IMG/VR virus record: IMGVR_UViG_3300025674_000055
Coordinates: 1-54,122 of that record
From: a virus
DNA: 54,122 nt
Reading direction: 5' to 3' (one strand)
Shown here: positions 33,787 to 41,973 of the stretch, one piece after another
Numbering within the stretch: the stretch's first letter is position 1
Layout: each line of letters opens with the position of its first letter
Position numbers and translations under genes: made by a program
Notes under the pieces: generated by a model
Seen by the model: only the letters and a program-made list of their open reading frames with translations
What the model was told of the DNA's origin: nothing
Database searches by the model: none

Positions 33787-34338
33787 ATGGCAGGAATTGG
33801 TAGACTAGCTAGGGGTATTGCAGGCGGAAGCTCACGTACTCCCCGTAGAACACGTCCCGGTAGTGGTGAAAGTGGTAACAGAGGTGATACACCAGAGTTT
33901 GCTGAGCGTGATAGACGTGCCGCTGCAGAGCGTAGTAGAACACGTGCTAACCAAGAGCAGGCTAGAGCGACTGAAAAGCGTGGTGCTATCTCTAATGTTC
34001 CAGTTTCTGCAACATCAGTTAGACGTGCAACGACTATTCAAGAAGTTAATATGCGTAGACGGCAAGTAGAAGACATGCCCGATGGTCGTGGTAAGTCTAT
34101 GCTTCTTGATCTTCTTGATCAAAGAGAGAGACAAATTCGTGCTATGGACACGGCAGATGCTGATCGTGCTTCTCGTCGTAGTGCACAAGCTAACCGTGAT
34201 CGCACAGTCAATACTAAAGAGAACGTGACTCTTCCTTCCATGCCTTTTGCTAAAGGTGGCATGGCTAAGAAGTACAACAAAGGTGGGTACGCTAACTGTG
34301 GTGCCTCTATGAAGCCTGACGGTAAAAGAAGGAAGTAA
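33787..34338 (+). CDS. Arg-rich protein with KGGYANCGAS tail
   Basis: 183 aa from the ATG at 33787. Arg-rich helical body, then FAKGGMAKKYNKGGYANCGAS near the end, a tail repeated in many pelagiphage-type small proteins. DNA binding is plausible from composition. Unknown. Confidence 0.72.
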   Translation: MAGIGRLARGIAGGSSRTPRRTRPGSGESGNRGDTPEFAERDRRAAAERSRTRANQEQARATEKRGAISNVPVSATSVRRATTIQEVNMRRRQVEDMPDGRGKSMLLDLLDQRERQIRAMDTADADRASRRSAQANRDRTVNTKENVTLPSMPFAKGGMAKKYNKGGYANCGASMKPDGKRRK

Positions 34339-34341
34339 GAT

Positions 34342-34530
34342 ATGTGGCTAGCTGTCGTAATGTACTGCACCACTCCAGATGTTACGACATGCCAAGTCAT
34401 AGCAAATACTGAGAAACTGTATTACTCTGGGGAAGCATGTATGGCAGATGCCACAGATGTAGAAACTGCAATCCTTCTGCAAATGATGTATGCCAAAGCT
34501 GGATGTTTTAAACTGGGTGAGTCTGTATAA
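34342..34530 (+). CDS. Small cysteine-containing protein
   Basis: 62 aa; MWLAVVMYCTTPDVTTCQV start, two Cys, hydrophobic N-terminus like a signal sequence. Its stop overlaps the next ATG. Unknown. Confidence 0.65.
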   Translation: MWLAVVMYCTTPDVTTCQVIANTEKLYYSGEACMADATDVETAILLQMMYAKAGCFKLGESV

Positions 34531-34673
34531 TGCCTCTTACGAAAAAAGGTGAAAAGGTTAAAGCTGCCATGAAGAAGCAGTATGGTGCCAAGAAAGGTGA
34601 GCAAGTTTTCTATGCCACCGAAAACAAAGGCAAGGTCAAAGGTCTAGTTAAAAAGAAGGCTACTAAAAAGTGA
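34530..34673 (+). CDS. Small Lys-rich conserved protein
   Basis: 47 aa. PLTKKGEKVKAAMKKQYGAKK then GEQVFYATENKGKV is common in marine phages. Function unknown. Its stop overlaps the GTG of the next gene. Confidence 0.78.
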   Translation: MPLTKKGEKVKAAMKKQYGAKKGEQVFYATENKGKVKGLVKKKATKK

Positions 34674-35908
34674 GTCTTACTTCTTATCCTAAGTATACCT
34701 ATATTGCAGAGGGTGACGGTAACGTAAATCTTTACGGTACTGCTCTCGACTCTTTTGGTAGAATTAGGGTAAGTGAACCCTACACACTCTTTGACAGTCA
34801 GAACCGCTATGTAAAAGATCCTCAGTTTGATGAATCGCTGACTGGAAGTGCTACAACTACCTTTGTTGCTAATGAAGGTGTTGTTGATATGGATGTTACC
34901 ATAGCCAGTGGCGACAAAGTTATACGACAGTCTAAACGCAGGTTTCCGTATCAACCCGGTAAATCTTTGTTAGTACTAGCCACATTTGTAATGGATGAGG
35001 CACAGACAGAGCTTCGCCAGCGTGTTGGTTACTTTGACGACAACAATGGTGTTTTCCTGCAGCTTGATGACGATGAACTTAGTTTTGTGCTTAGATCATA
35101 TGTTACAGGTTCAGTTGTAGATACCCGCAAGGTAGCAAAGTCAAACTGGAACATAGATAAGTTTGATGGAACTGGCCCTAGTGGTTTGACCCTTGATATT
35201 ACAAAAGCTCAGATATTGTTCTTTGACTTTGAGTGGCTGGGTGTTGGTTCTGTTCGTTGTGGCTTTGTGATTAACGGTAAGTTCTATCTTGCTCATGTTT
35301 ATCACAATGCCAACTTGATTTCTACCACCTACATGACCACTGCAATCCTGCCAGTGCGCTATGAGATTGAAGCTAAGGCTGCTTTAACCTCTGCAGCAAA
35401 ATTAAAGCAGATTTGTTCTACTGTAGTCTCTGAGGGGGGCTACCAACAGAAGTCAAAACTTCACTGGGCTAGAATGACTACAGATACTACGCTCAGCACT
35501 TCCTTTGAACCCCTTGTGAGCATACGGTTAAACGCAAGTAGACTAGGCGCTGTTGTTCTTCCTGCAAGGTTTATTGTCCTTCCTCAGACTTCTCCTGCAG
35601 ATTATGAAGTTGCTCTAATTAAAAATGCAACACTTACTTCTGCATCTTACACTACAGGCTCCTTTACCAACGTAGACTTTGATGTGGCCGCAACTGCACT
35701 GTCTGGTGGTACAATCGTAGACGTTGTATATGTATCTTCATCTAATCAATCAGGTGGAAGTCTTGAGCAAGCTGTTGATTATAACTTTGACTTACAGTTA
35801 GGTGTTACGATTGGTGGCACTAGTGATGTGTATACTCTAGCTGCTCGTGGTCTTAGTGGTACTCCAGACATGATTGGCGCATTGGCATTCTGGGATTTGA
35901 CAGACTAA
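34670..35908 (+). CDS. Probable structural protein
   Basis: 412 aa, GTG start overlapping the previous stop. Beta-rich, with DSFGRIRVSEPYTLFDSQ near the N-terminus and HVYHNANLISTTYM; fits proteins reported as virion components of marine phages, but its role (tail or capsid fiber) is not known. It is before the lysis and packaging block rather than with other structural genes. Confidence 0.7.
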   Translation: MSLTSYPKYTYIAEGDGNVNLYGTALDSFGRIRVSEPYTLFDSQNRYVKDPQFDESLTGSATTTFVANEGVVDMDVTIASGDKVIRQSKRRFPYQPGKSLLVLATFVMDEAQTELRQRVGYFDDNNGVFLQLDDDELSFVLRSYVTGSVVDTRKVAKSNWNIDKFDGTGPSGLTLDITKAQILFFDFEWLGVGSVRCGFVINGKFYLAHVYHNANLISTTYMTTAILPVRYEIEAKAALTSAAKLKQICSTVVSEGGYQQKSKLHWARMTTDTTLSTSFEPLVSIRLNASRLGAVVLPARFIVLPQTSPADYEVALIKNATLTSASYTTGSFTNVDFDVAATALSGGTIVDVVYVSSSNQSGGSLEQAVDYNFDLQLGVTIGGTSDVYTLAARGLSGTPDMIGALAFWDLTD

Positions 35909-36249
35909 TGGAACCTCGCAAAAAAAGAACTGTTAGCAAAGAGTTGACCACAGGGGATTCTGATATCTACACCTGTCCAGATCTTTTTGATGGGGATGTT
36001 CACAGTATCATTGTAACGAATGCTTCTGCAAATGTAGTTACTGTTAGTCTTGATTGGTATGACAGTGATACAACAACATACTATACCATTATGGAGCAAG
36101 TGCAACTTAAGCCCTATTCTTTGGTGCAGTTAACTGAATACCCTCTTTACTTGCGCAGACAAAATAAGATTCGTGGTTTGGCTAGTGCTGGATCAGCAGT
36201 TACAGTTACTGTTGCGGTTGAAGAATCTTTTAATGGCGTGGCGAGATAA
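35908..36249 (+). CDS. Small beta-rich protein, probably structural
   Basis: 113 aa. Immunoglobulin-like beta pattern (ANVVTVSLDWYDS...VQLKPYSLVQLTEY). Start overlaps the previous stop, so it may be a partner of that protein. Confidence 0.65.
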   Translation: MEPRKKRTVSKELTTGDSDIYTCPDLFDGDVHSIIVTNASANVVTVSLDWYDSDTTTYYTIMEQVQLKPYSLVQLTEYPLYLRRQNKIRGLASAGSAVTVTVAVEESFNGVAR

Positions 36250-36265
36250 TTAAAGTATGACAGAG

Positions 36266-36294
36266 TTGCAATAATTGCAATAGTATGGTATAAC
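36266..36294 (+). promoter_or_regulatory. Sigma-70 promoter for the DUF1127/lysis/packaging operon
   Basis: TTGCAA, 17-nt spacer, TATAAC. The transcript should start near 36301, about 60 nt before the DUF1127 gene, right at a hairpin. Confidence 0.75.
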
Positions 36295-36310
36295 TAAGTA
36301 TGTTATAACT

Positions 36311-36354
36311 ACTCCTGTTGGACCATCTGGTCCTTATGTATACACAACAGGAGT
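36311..36354 (+). promoter_or_regulatory. RNA hairpin burying the DUF1127 ribosome binding site
   Basis: ACTCCTGTT (36311-36319) pairs with AACAGGAGT (36346-36354), which contains the Shine-Dalgarno CAGGAG. A second hairpin, GGACC/GGTCC, lies inside. This leader occupies almost all of the predicted 5' UTR, so it could be a thermosensor, a protein-binding site or a ligand switch. Confidence 0.72.
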
Positions 36355-36359
36355 TAAAA

Positions 36360-36563
36360 ATGCTGAAGCGCATTTACAATTATTTAATTAGCTATCAAGA
36401 AAAAAAGGTTGCACTCTGGCAAATTGACAACCTCAGTGATGCACAGCTTAAAGACATTGGCTATACACGCAGCCAGCTATACGAGGCAGTATATGGCAAG
36501 CCCATCCAAAACAAAGTCAAGAGTAAACGAAGCTGGCAACTATACAAAACCAGCAATGCGTAA
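36360..36563 (+). CDS. DUF1127 (YjiS-like) protein
   Basis: 67 aa from the ATG at 36360 (CAGGAG 6 nt upstream). Residues ~19-45, WQIDNLSDAQLKDIGYTRSQ, match DUF1127: L..L.D.QL.DIG..R..I. In alphaproteobacteria such small proteins bind RNA or affect phosphate and carbon metabolism. A host-derived regulator in a phage late operon is unusual. Its 3' part overlaps the next gene by 71 nt. Confidence 0.85.
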   Translation: MLKRIYNYLISYQEKKVALWQIDNLSDAQLKDIGYTRSQLYEAVYGKPIQNKVKSKRSWQLYKTSNA

Positions 36564-36684
36564 GCGTTTGTTTGAGAAGATTAAGGCTGGCACCAAGGGT
36601 GGTAAGGCTGGGCAGTGGTCGGCTAGGAAGGCACAGCTTCTTGCAAGTGAGTACAAAAAAGCAGGAGGCGGCTACCGTGACTAA
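36493..36684 (+). CDS. DUF5872-like small basic protein
   Basis: 63 aa from the ATG at 36493. NYTKPAMRKRLFEKIKAGTK then AQLLASEYKKAGGGYRD, a C-terminus shared by many marine-phage proteins and genes in marine bacteria. Function unknown. Confidence 0.82.
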   Translation: MASPSKTKSRVNEAGNYTKPAMRKRLFEKIKAGTKGGKAGQWSARKAQLLASEYKKAGGGYRD

Positions 36685-36805
36685 GAAGCTTACAGTAGCT
36701 GAGAAGTACAGGCAGCTTAAGGCTCAGACTGAATCTGCTGGCATGAAAGTAGAAGAAGTTGATGGCAAGATTGTTGTCAGAAGAAAACCTAAGAATAAAA
36801 AGTAA
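36677..36805 (+). CDS. Small basic protein (GTG start)
   Basis: 42 aa, GTG start with AGGAGGCGG upstream, overlapping the previous stop. VTKKLTVAEKYRQLKAQTES start; helical. Unknown. Confidence 0.7.
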   Translation: MTKKLTVAEKYRQLKAQTESAGMKVEEVDGKIVVRRKPKNKK

Positions 36806-37344
36806 TGCCTACAAGTATTGAACTTGACATTAGATCTTGGTCTGAGCAAGTACTAGAAGTACCCAATGCACACCTTAAGGGCTTACCTGCATGTCCATAT
36901 GCTAGGAAAGCTTGGAGAGATAACAAGGTACTCGTAACTGAAACTCAGAACATGAGTAGCTGGGCTGACCACTATTGCCATCACTTTAATAAGTACAACA
37001 AAGATTTGATTATTGTAGCTTCTTATAACCTACCTGACATAGATGACTTTAATAGTTTTATTGAAGATCATCTAAACGCCAACTATCCTAAGTTACACTG
37101 TATGGGTTTTCACCCTGAGTATGGAGCAGAAGATGCTGAGCTAGACTTCTTGCTAGAGAATGACTGGCACAGTGAGATAGAAGAAGACTACTGCATGATT
37201 TTTATACAAAATCTAAAGCTTGTAGTAGAAGCAAGTGATAAACTAGAGCCGCTTGGTTATTATCAAGCATATCCCAAGGAAGAGTACGAAGCCTTGGTAG
37301 TACAGCGAAAAAGGAAATACCTCAATGGCAATGAAACCCCGTAA
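36805..37344 (+). CDS. Hypothetical protein, possible DUF1415 relative
   Basis: 179 aa. LPACPYARKAWRDNK, a DDFNSFIEDHLN segment and MGFHPEYGAED recall the CP.A...FHP.Y pattern of DUF1415. The match is by eye. TAATG overlap upstream. Unknown. Confidence 0.6.
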   Translation: MPTSIELDIRSWSEQVLEVPNAHLKGLPACPYARKAWRDNKVLVTETQNMSSWADHYCHHFNKYNKDLIIVASYNLPDIDDFNSFIEDHLNANYPKLHCMGFHPEYGAEDAELDFLLENDWHSEIEEDYCMIFIQNLKLVVEASDKLEPLGYYQAYPKEEYEALVVQRKRKYLNGNETP

Positions 37345-37465
37345 GATGAAGCGTGGTGGCACAGCTACCACAGAAGATAAGAAAAAAACAGGCATGATGC
37401 GTGGTGGTATGGTCAAGAAACCTACCGCCATGAAACGTGGCGGCATGGTTAAAAATAAAAAGTAA
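37325..37465 (+). CDS. Tiny basic protein with repeated M[KM]RGG
   Basis: 46 aa, with MKRGG, MMRGG and MKRGG repeated at about 16-residue steps. Small RGG-bearing proteins are common in marine phages; RNA binding is possible. Overlaps the previous gene by 20 nt. Confidence 0.65.
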   Translation: MAMKPRKMKRGGTATTEDKKKTGMMRGGMVKKPTAMKRGGMVKNKK

Positions 37466-37466
37466 A

Positions 37467-37712
37467 ATGACTAAGAAGGCACCACAAAAATCTTTGGATA
37501 AATGGACACGTCAAAAATGGCGTACCAAAAGTGGTAAGCCTTCTGGTGAAACAAATGAACGTTATTTACCAGAAAAAGCCATTGAGTCGCTTAGTAGTTC
37601 TGAGTATGCTGCAACAACTAAAGCTAAGCGAGAAGGTACAGCTAAAGGTAAGCAGTTTGTGCCGCAGCCTAAGAAGATTGCAGAAAAAACCAAACGATTT
37701 AGAAGAACTTGA
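37467..37712 (+). CDS. DUF5872 family protein
   Basis: 81 aa from the ATG at 37467. KSLDKWTRQKWRTKSGKPSG, then ERYLPEKAIESLSSSEYAAT and a basic end: strong match to DUF5872. Function unknown. Confidence 0.87.
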   Translation: MTKKAPQKSLDKWTRQKWRTKSGKPSGETNERYLPEKAIESLSSSEYAATTKAKREGTAKGKQFVPQPKKIAEKTKRFRRT

Positions 37713-37723
37713 TTGAGGGTGCT

Positions 37724-38191
37724 ATGGCATTTAAACTTTCCAAAAGAAGTCTAGATAAACTAAAGGGTGTACACCCCAAACTAGTCACTGTTGTAAAAAA
37801 AGCTATTACATATACTACAGTTGACTTTGGCGTTACATGTGGTATGAGACTTCTGGAAGAGCAAGAGCGTCTTGTTGCTGCTGGTAGATCACAGACAATG
37901 GCATCCAAGCATCTCCTTCAAGCAGATGGTTACTCTCATGCTGTAGACCTTGTTGCTTATGTCGATGGTGAAGTAACTTGGGAACTCAATGTTTATGACA
38001 ATATCTGTGATGCTATGGCTAAGGCTGCAGATGAAGAGGGTGTAGCTATCAAGTGGGGTGCCGCTTGGTCTGAGGGAGACATTCGTTTTTACAAAGGTAC
38101 GGCAGAAGATGCTATGAACGAATACATTGATCTTCGTAGATCGCAAGGGCGTAGGCCATTTATCGATTCGCCTCACTACGAATTGATGTAA
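37724..38191 (+). CDS. M15-family peptidase endolysin
   Basis: 155 aa from the ATG at 37724 (GAGG 6 nt upstream). Zinc peptidase pattern: S61-x-H63 with H72..D75 in SHAVDLV, then SPHYEL near the end, as in WDxPHFEL of L-Ala-D-Glu carboxypeptidase endolysins. Cleaves peptidoglycan cross-link peptides at lysis. No signal sequence, so holin-dependent. Confidence 0.9.
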   Translation: MAFKLSKRSLDKLKGVHPKLVTVVKKAITYTTVDFGVTCGMRLLEEQERLVAAGRSQTMASKHLLQADGYSHAVDLVAYVDGEVTWELNVYDNICDAMAKAADEEGVAIKWGAAWSEGDIRFYKGTAEDAMNEYIDLRRSQGRRPFIDSPHYELM

Positions 38192-38218
38192 TTATACTAG
38201 TTGCAGGGAAGTTTAAAT

Positions 38219-38491
38219 ATGACCACTGAACAATGGCCCCTTACAAAATCTGTACCTTTAACTTTTATTTTTGCTATACTTTTGCAAACAATGACTCTTG
38301 TTTGGTTTATTGCAAATCTGAATAGTAACGTTGAAGATAATGCCAGAGAGATTGTGCGACATGAAACACGCATTCAATCTCTTGAAACAGCAGTTCAAAG
38401 CCAAGCCGTTGCAGTGGCTCGTATGGATGAAAACATTCAAGCTATCCGCAGTATGATTGAGAATCTTGTCAGAGAACAGACAAGTAGATGA
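38219..38491 (+). CDS. Single-span membrane protein with coiled coil
   Basis: 90 aa from the ATG at 38219. Membrane helix VPLTFIFAILLQTMTLVWFI, then an outer coiled coil (REIVRHETRIQSLETAVQ). An inner-membrane lysis component (holin or spanin-like) is suggested by position next to the endolysin. Confidence 0.72.
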   Translation: MTTEQWPLTKSVPLTFIFAILLQTMTLVWFIANLNSNVEDNAREIVRHETRIQSLETAVQSQAVAVARMDENIQAIRSMIENLVREQTSR

Positions 38492-38661
38492 CGCTGTGTG
38501 TTCTTGTCTTCGTAAGCTATGGACATCTTTTTATAAACAATCAGGGAAGTTGGTTTTACAAATCTTGTTACTATGATTGTGGCACACGGGTACACAGGTG
38601 GTACGACAAAATATACCGTGTAGATTCTCAACACCTTTGCCCGAAGAGCTACTATGATTGA
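38488..38661 (+). CDS. Small secreted cysteine-rich protein
   Basis: 57 aa; hydrophobic N-terminus LCVLVFVSYGHLF, then CYYDCG and a later Cys. ATG overlaps the stop before. Possible periplasmic lysis helper; unknown. Confidence 0.6.
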   Translation: MTLCVLVFVSYGHLFINNQGSWFYKSCYYDCGTRVHRWYDKIYRVDSQHLCPKSYYD

Positions 38662-39121
38662 TCCGTTTACAGCCCTGTCCGTAGCGAGTACTGCGGTATC
38701 CCAGATACAACAGCTACTGTCTGCAGGCAGAGATGCTTCGGCTGCTATGTCTAAGTTTGCTGGCGCTGTAAGTGATATTAACTACGCTGCTGAGAGAGCT
38801 AAGAATCCTAGTATATGGAAGACGCTAACTGGAAGTGCTGAATCTGAAGCCATAGAATTATTTACTGCACAGAAAAAAGTGCAGGATATGCGCCAACAGA
38901 TAGAGACCATGATTGGTTATACTTATGGTGAAAAGGGTTTGGCTGAGTACAAAGAAACCCTACGTAGAGTTAAGAAGCAACGAGAGGATACTGTCTACAG
39001 AAAGCAGAAGATAAAGGAAGCTTTGTTATTGTGGACAGTTGGAGTCCTTGCTACGCTTGCTGGTACTGCTGGATTAGTGGCTGTAGTATATTTTCTTGGC
39101 ATTCAGCAAGGAAAGTGGTAA
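38654..39121 (+). CDS. C-tail anchored coiled-coil protein
   Basis: 155 aa. Long helical body (AQKKVQDMRQQIETMIGYT), then a C-terminal membrane helix (LLLWTVGVLATLAGTAGLV). In the lysis cassette before holin. Common in marine podoviruses, function unknown. Confidence 0.72.
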   Translation: MIDPFTALSVASTAVSQIQQLLSAGRDASAAMSKFAGAVSDINYAAERAKNPSIWKTLTGSAESEAIELFTAQKKVQDMRQQIETMIGYTYGEKGLAEYKETLRRVKKQREDTVYRKQKIKEALLLWTVGVLATLAGTAGLVAVVYFLGIQQGKW

Positions 39122-39122
39122 G

Positions 39123-39395
39123 ATGAAGATAACACCTGAATGGCTAGACAAGTGGCGCATCTGGCCTCGTATGATTATCACTCTGTATGGTCTTGCGTTT
39201 TATCAGACAACAAACTGGTTTATGAACCTATCTGATCCTACGAATGCTCAAGCTGGTTTTGTGTCTGTTGTAGTTGGAGCAGGTGCAGGTTTCTTTGGAA
39301 TATATGTGAATGGCAGAAATACTCACACGATTAATCACACGTCTAACTCCACTGAGACTTCTACTCGTTCTAGTTCTAGTGAGTATGACCGCTAG
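39123..39395 (+). CDS. Holin
   Basis: 90 aa from the ATG at 39123. MKITPEWLDKWRIWPRMI, two membrane segments (MIITLYGLAFYQTTNWF; GFVSVVVGAGAGFFGIYV), Asn/Thr/Ser polar end. Matches holins of marine T7-like phages. Overlaps the spanin gene by 86 nt. Confidence 0.82.
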   Translation: MKITPEWLDKWRIWPRMIITLYGLAFYQTTNWFMNLSDPTNAQAGFVSVVVGAGAGFFGIYVNGRNTHTINHTSNSTETSTRSSSSEYDR

Positions 39396-39711
39396 TTGTT
39401 CTGCCATTAACCCATTGGGTTTTTTATCTGGTGGTACTAATGTAGCGGCAAATACACAACTAGGTAAAACAAATACACAAACACTTGGTACAACTAATAA
39501 TACAGACGCAGGAATTAAAGCTACGGGTGATGTAGAAAATATCAACCAAGACTTCGACTCTGGTAACAAAGTAGCAACAGACAGAGTTGACAACCTTACC
39601 ATTAATGAAATACCTGTTTGGGTTATTTTGCTTTTAATCTTAGGGTGGCTGCTACCAACTCCAACACAAATTGGGCAAGGAATTTTAAACTTGTTCCGTA
39701 GAAAAAAATAG
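39310..39711 (+). CDS. Unimolecular spanin candidate
   Basis: 133 aa. Lipoprotein signal: basic start, hydrophobic LLLVLVLVSMTASC with lipobox Cys, then a Asn/Thr-rich periplasmic part and a C-terminal membrane helix (VWVILLLILGWLLP). An outer-membrane lipid anchor plus inner-membrane helix in one chain is the u-spanin plan (as T1 gp11), which fuses the two membranes at lysis. Confidence 0.82.
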   Translation: MAEILTRLITRLTPLRLLLVLVLVSMTASCSAINPLGFLSGGTNVAANTQLGKTNTQTLGTTNNTDAGIKATGDVENINQDFDSGNKVATDRVDNLTINEIPVWVILLLILGWLLPTPTQIGQGILNLFRRKK

Positions 39712-39719
39712 GATACACT

Positions 39720-40097
39720 ATGTCTAGACAACTTACAGATAAACAGAAAAAGTTCTTGGACGTTCTGTTTGAAGAGGCAGGAGGCGATGTTCCTACTGCT
39801 AAACGTCTTGCTGGTTATTCTGATGCCACGTCTAGTACAGAAGTAGTAGCCTCTTTGAAAGAAGAAATCATTGACGCTACCCATATGTACATGGCACGTA
39901 ATGCGCCGAAAGCTGCTATGTCTATGGTTGGTGCGCTTTATGATCCTACTGAACTTGGTATTCGGGATAAGATGGCAGCAGCCAAAGAGCTTCTGGATCG
40001 CACAGGTCTTGTAAAGACTGAGAAGGTTCAGGTCGAAGCAAAGGGTGGCGTTATGTTGATGCCAGCCAAAAACCCAACAGAAGAAGATGATGACTAA
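39720..40097 (+). CDS. terS: Terminase small subunit
   Basis: 125 aa. LTDKQKKFLDVLFEEAGGD then a Ala-rich helix-turn-helix (AKRLAGYSD) and DKMAAAKELLDRTGL: standard small terminase. Binds packaging DNA. Precedes terL. Confidence 0.85.
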   Translation: MSRQLTDKQKKFLDVLFEEAGGDVPTAKRLAGYSDATSSTEVVASLKEEIIDATHMYMARNAPKAAMSMVGALYDPTELGIRDKMAAAKELLDRTGLVKTEKVQVEAKGGVMLMPAKNPTEEDDD

Positions 40098-40524
40098 GAA
40101 AACAGGAACATGGAAGCTTCCTCAACCCACCGACATTAAAGAGGATAATGAATGGGTTCCTATTCCTCGTATATCTAGGACAGTACCATTTGGTTACTCA
40201 GTTGATCCAGATGATGAGTATGTGCTGCTACCAATTCAAAGTGAATTAGATCTGCTTGAGAAGGCTAAAGAGTATCTTAAGCAATATTCATATAGAGAAG
40301 TGGCACATTGGCTTACTAGAAATACAGGGCGATATATTTCGCATGTAGGTTTAAAGAAGCGATTGGATAATGAGCGAAGAAGAAAAAACAAAGCTGGAAG
40401 CCTTCGCAGATGGGCAAACTATGCGGAAAAGGCAATCGCCAAGGCGCATGAAATTGAACAGAAGAGACTCGACGCAAAAGCCCAGCAACTCAGTTCCAGC
40501 GAAACCGAAAGCAGAGCCAGCTAA
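40087..40524 (+). CDS. Helix-turn-helix protein overlapping both terminase genes
   Basis: 145 aa. SYREVAHWLTRNTGRYISHVGLKKRL has the form of a resolvase/sigma-like helix-turn-helix. Overlaps terS by 11 nt and terL by 155 nt. Possibly a second DNA-recognition subunit of packaging. Confidence 0.75.
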   Translation: MMTKKTGTWKLPQPTDIKEDNEWVPIPRISRTVPFGYSVDPDDEYVLLPIQSELDLLEKAKEYLKQYSYREVAHWLTRNTGRYISHVGLKKRLDNERRRKNKAGSLRRWANYAEKAIAKAHEIEQKRLDAKAQQLSSSETESRAS

Positions 40525-41962
40525 AATTGTTGAATCAACTCCAGATGAATTGGCGGTTGAAGAAGCACACAACGTAATCTTTAAGCCTAACCCCGGTCCT
40601 CAGACTGAGTTCTTGGCTGCAAGTGAAAGAGAAGTGTTATATGGCGGAAGTGCTGGTGGCGGTAAGTCTTATGCTATGTTGGCTGACCCTCTTCGTTACA
40701 TGGGGCACCCAGCGTTTAGCGGCCTACTCCTACGTCACACGACAGAAGAATTAAGGGAACTTATCTTCAAGTCGCAAGAGATGTATCCCAAAATCTGGCC
40801 CGGTATTAAGTGGTCAGAAAGAAAAATGCAGTGGACTGCGCCATCTGGTGCAAGGTTGTGGATGTCCTACCTTGACAGGGATGAGGATGTCTTGCGTTAT
40901 CAGGGTCTGGCATTTAGCTGGATAGGCTTTGACGAATTAACTCAATGGGCCACACCATATGCATGGAATTACATGCGGTCTCGTCTACGGTCCACTGCAC
41001 CTGATCTTCCTATCTTTATGAGGGCTACGACTAACCCCGGAGGTAGAGGGCATCACTGGGTTAAAAAAATGTTTATTGATCCTGCGCCTGCAGGTAGTAC
41101 ATTTGATGCTACGGATATTGAAACTGGTGAAGTTCTTAAGTACCCTATAGGTCATAGTAAAGCAGGTAAGTCTCTTTTTAAACGTAGGTTTATTCCTGCT
41201 AGACTTTCTGACAACCCATACCTTGCTGCTCAGGGTGACTATGAAGCAATGCTTCTGTCTCTTCCTGAACAACAAAGACGCCAGCTTCTTGAAGGTGATT
41301 GGGATATTAAAGAAGGTGCAGCGTTTACTGAGTTTGACAGAACTATACATGTAATAGAACCATTCAAGATTCCGTCCAACTGGGTTAAGTTTAGAGCAGC
41401 AGACTATGGTTACGGTTCTCATAGTGGAGTACTTTGGTTTGCTGTATCCCCAAGTGAACAATTGATTGTTTACAGAGAATTGTATGTTAGTAGAGTCCTT
41501 GCTACCGATCTTGCAGATAGGGTATTGCAGCTTGAGGCAGAAGACGGTAATATTAAGTATGGAGTTCTAGACAGTTCTTTGTGGCACAAACGAGGCGATA
41601 CAGGACCGAGTCTAGCAGAACAAATGATTAGTCGTGGCTGCAGATGGAGACCTTCTGACAGATCAAAAGGTTCTCGTGTTGCTGGTAAAAATGAAATACA
41701 TCGTAGGCTGCAGGTAGATGAGTTTACAGAAGAGCCACGTCTAGTGTTCTTCAATAACTGCGTAAACATAATTGCACAGCTTCCAGCTTTGCCGATTGAC
41801 AAAAAGAATCTAGAGGATATTGATACTTCATCAGAAGACCATTTGTATGACGCTCTTAGATATGGCATAATGTCTAGACCAAGGTTTAGTATTTTTGACT
41901 ACGACTCAAGAGGAACTCCGTCAAATGGTATGCGAATGGCAGATCCAGTATTCGGCTATTAA
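40370..41962 (+). CDS. terL: Terminase large subunit
   Basis: 530 aa. Walker A GGSAGGGKS (92-100), Walker B FSWIGFDEL, motif III ATTNPGG, nuclease Asp residues in RAADYG, GVLDSS and DHLYDALRY. The conserved part begins near residue 67; the 51 residues before come from DNA also used by the helix-turn-helix gene in another frame. ATG 40370 or 40424 could be the true start. Confidence 0.95.
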   Translation: MSEEEKTKLEAFADGQTMRKRQSPRRMKLNRRDSTQKPSNSVPAKPKAEPAKIVESTPDELAVEEAHNVIFKPNPGPQTEFLAASEREVLYGGSAGGGKSYAMLADPLRYMGHPAFSGLLLRHTTEELRELIFKSQEMYPKIWPGIKWSERKMQWTAPSGARLWMSYLDRDEDVLRYQGLAFSWIGFDELTQWATPYAWNYMRSRLRSTAPDLPIFMRATTNPGGRGHHWVKKMFIDPAPAGSTFDATDIETGEVLKYPIGHSKAGKSLFKRRFIPARLSDNPYLAAQGDYEAMLLSLPEQQRRQLLEGDWDIKEGAAFTEFDRTIHVIEPFKIPSNWVKFRAADYGYGSHSGVLWFAVSPSEQLIVYRELYVSRVLATDLADRVLQLEAEDGNIKYGVLDSSLWHKRGDTGPSLAEQMISRGCRWRPSDRSKGSRVAGKNEIHRRLQVDEFTEEPRLVFFNNCVNIIAQLPALPIDKKNLEDIDTSSEDHLYDALRYGIMSRPRFSIFDYDSRGTPSNGMRMADPVFGY

Positions 41963-41973
41963 AGGTAAATTAG

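Noticed and set aside
39228-39884. Long minus-strand open frame (218 codons) across holin, spanin and terS
   Set aside because: Antisense to three convincing genes, no RBS, no recognisable protein.
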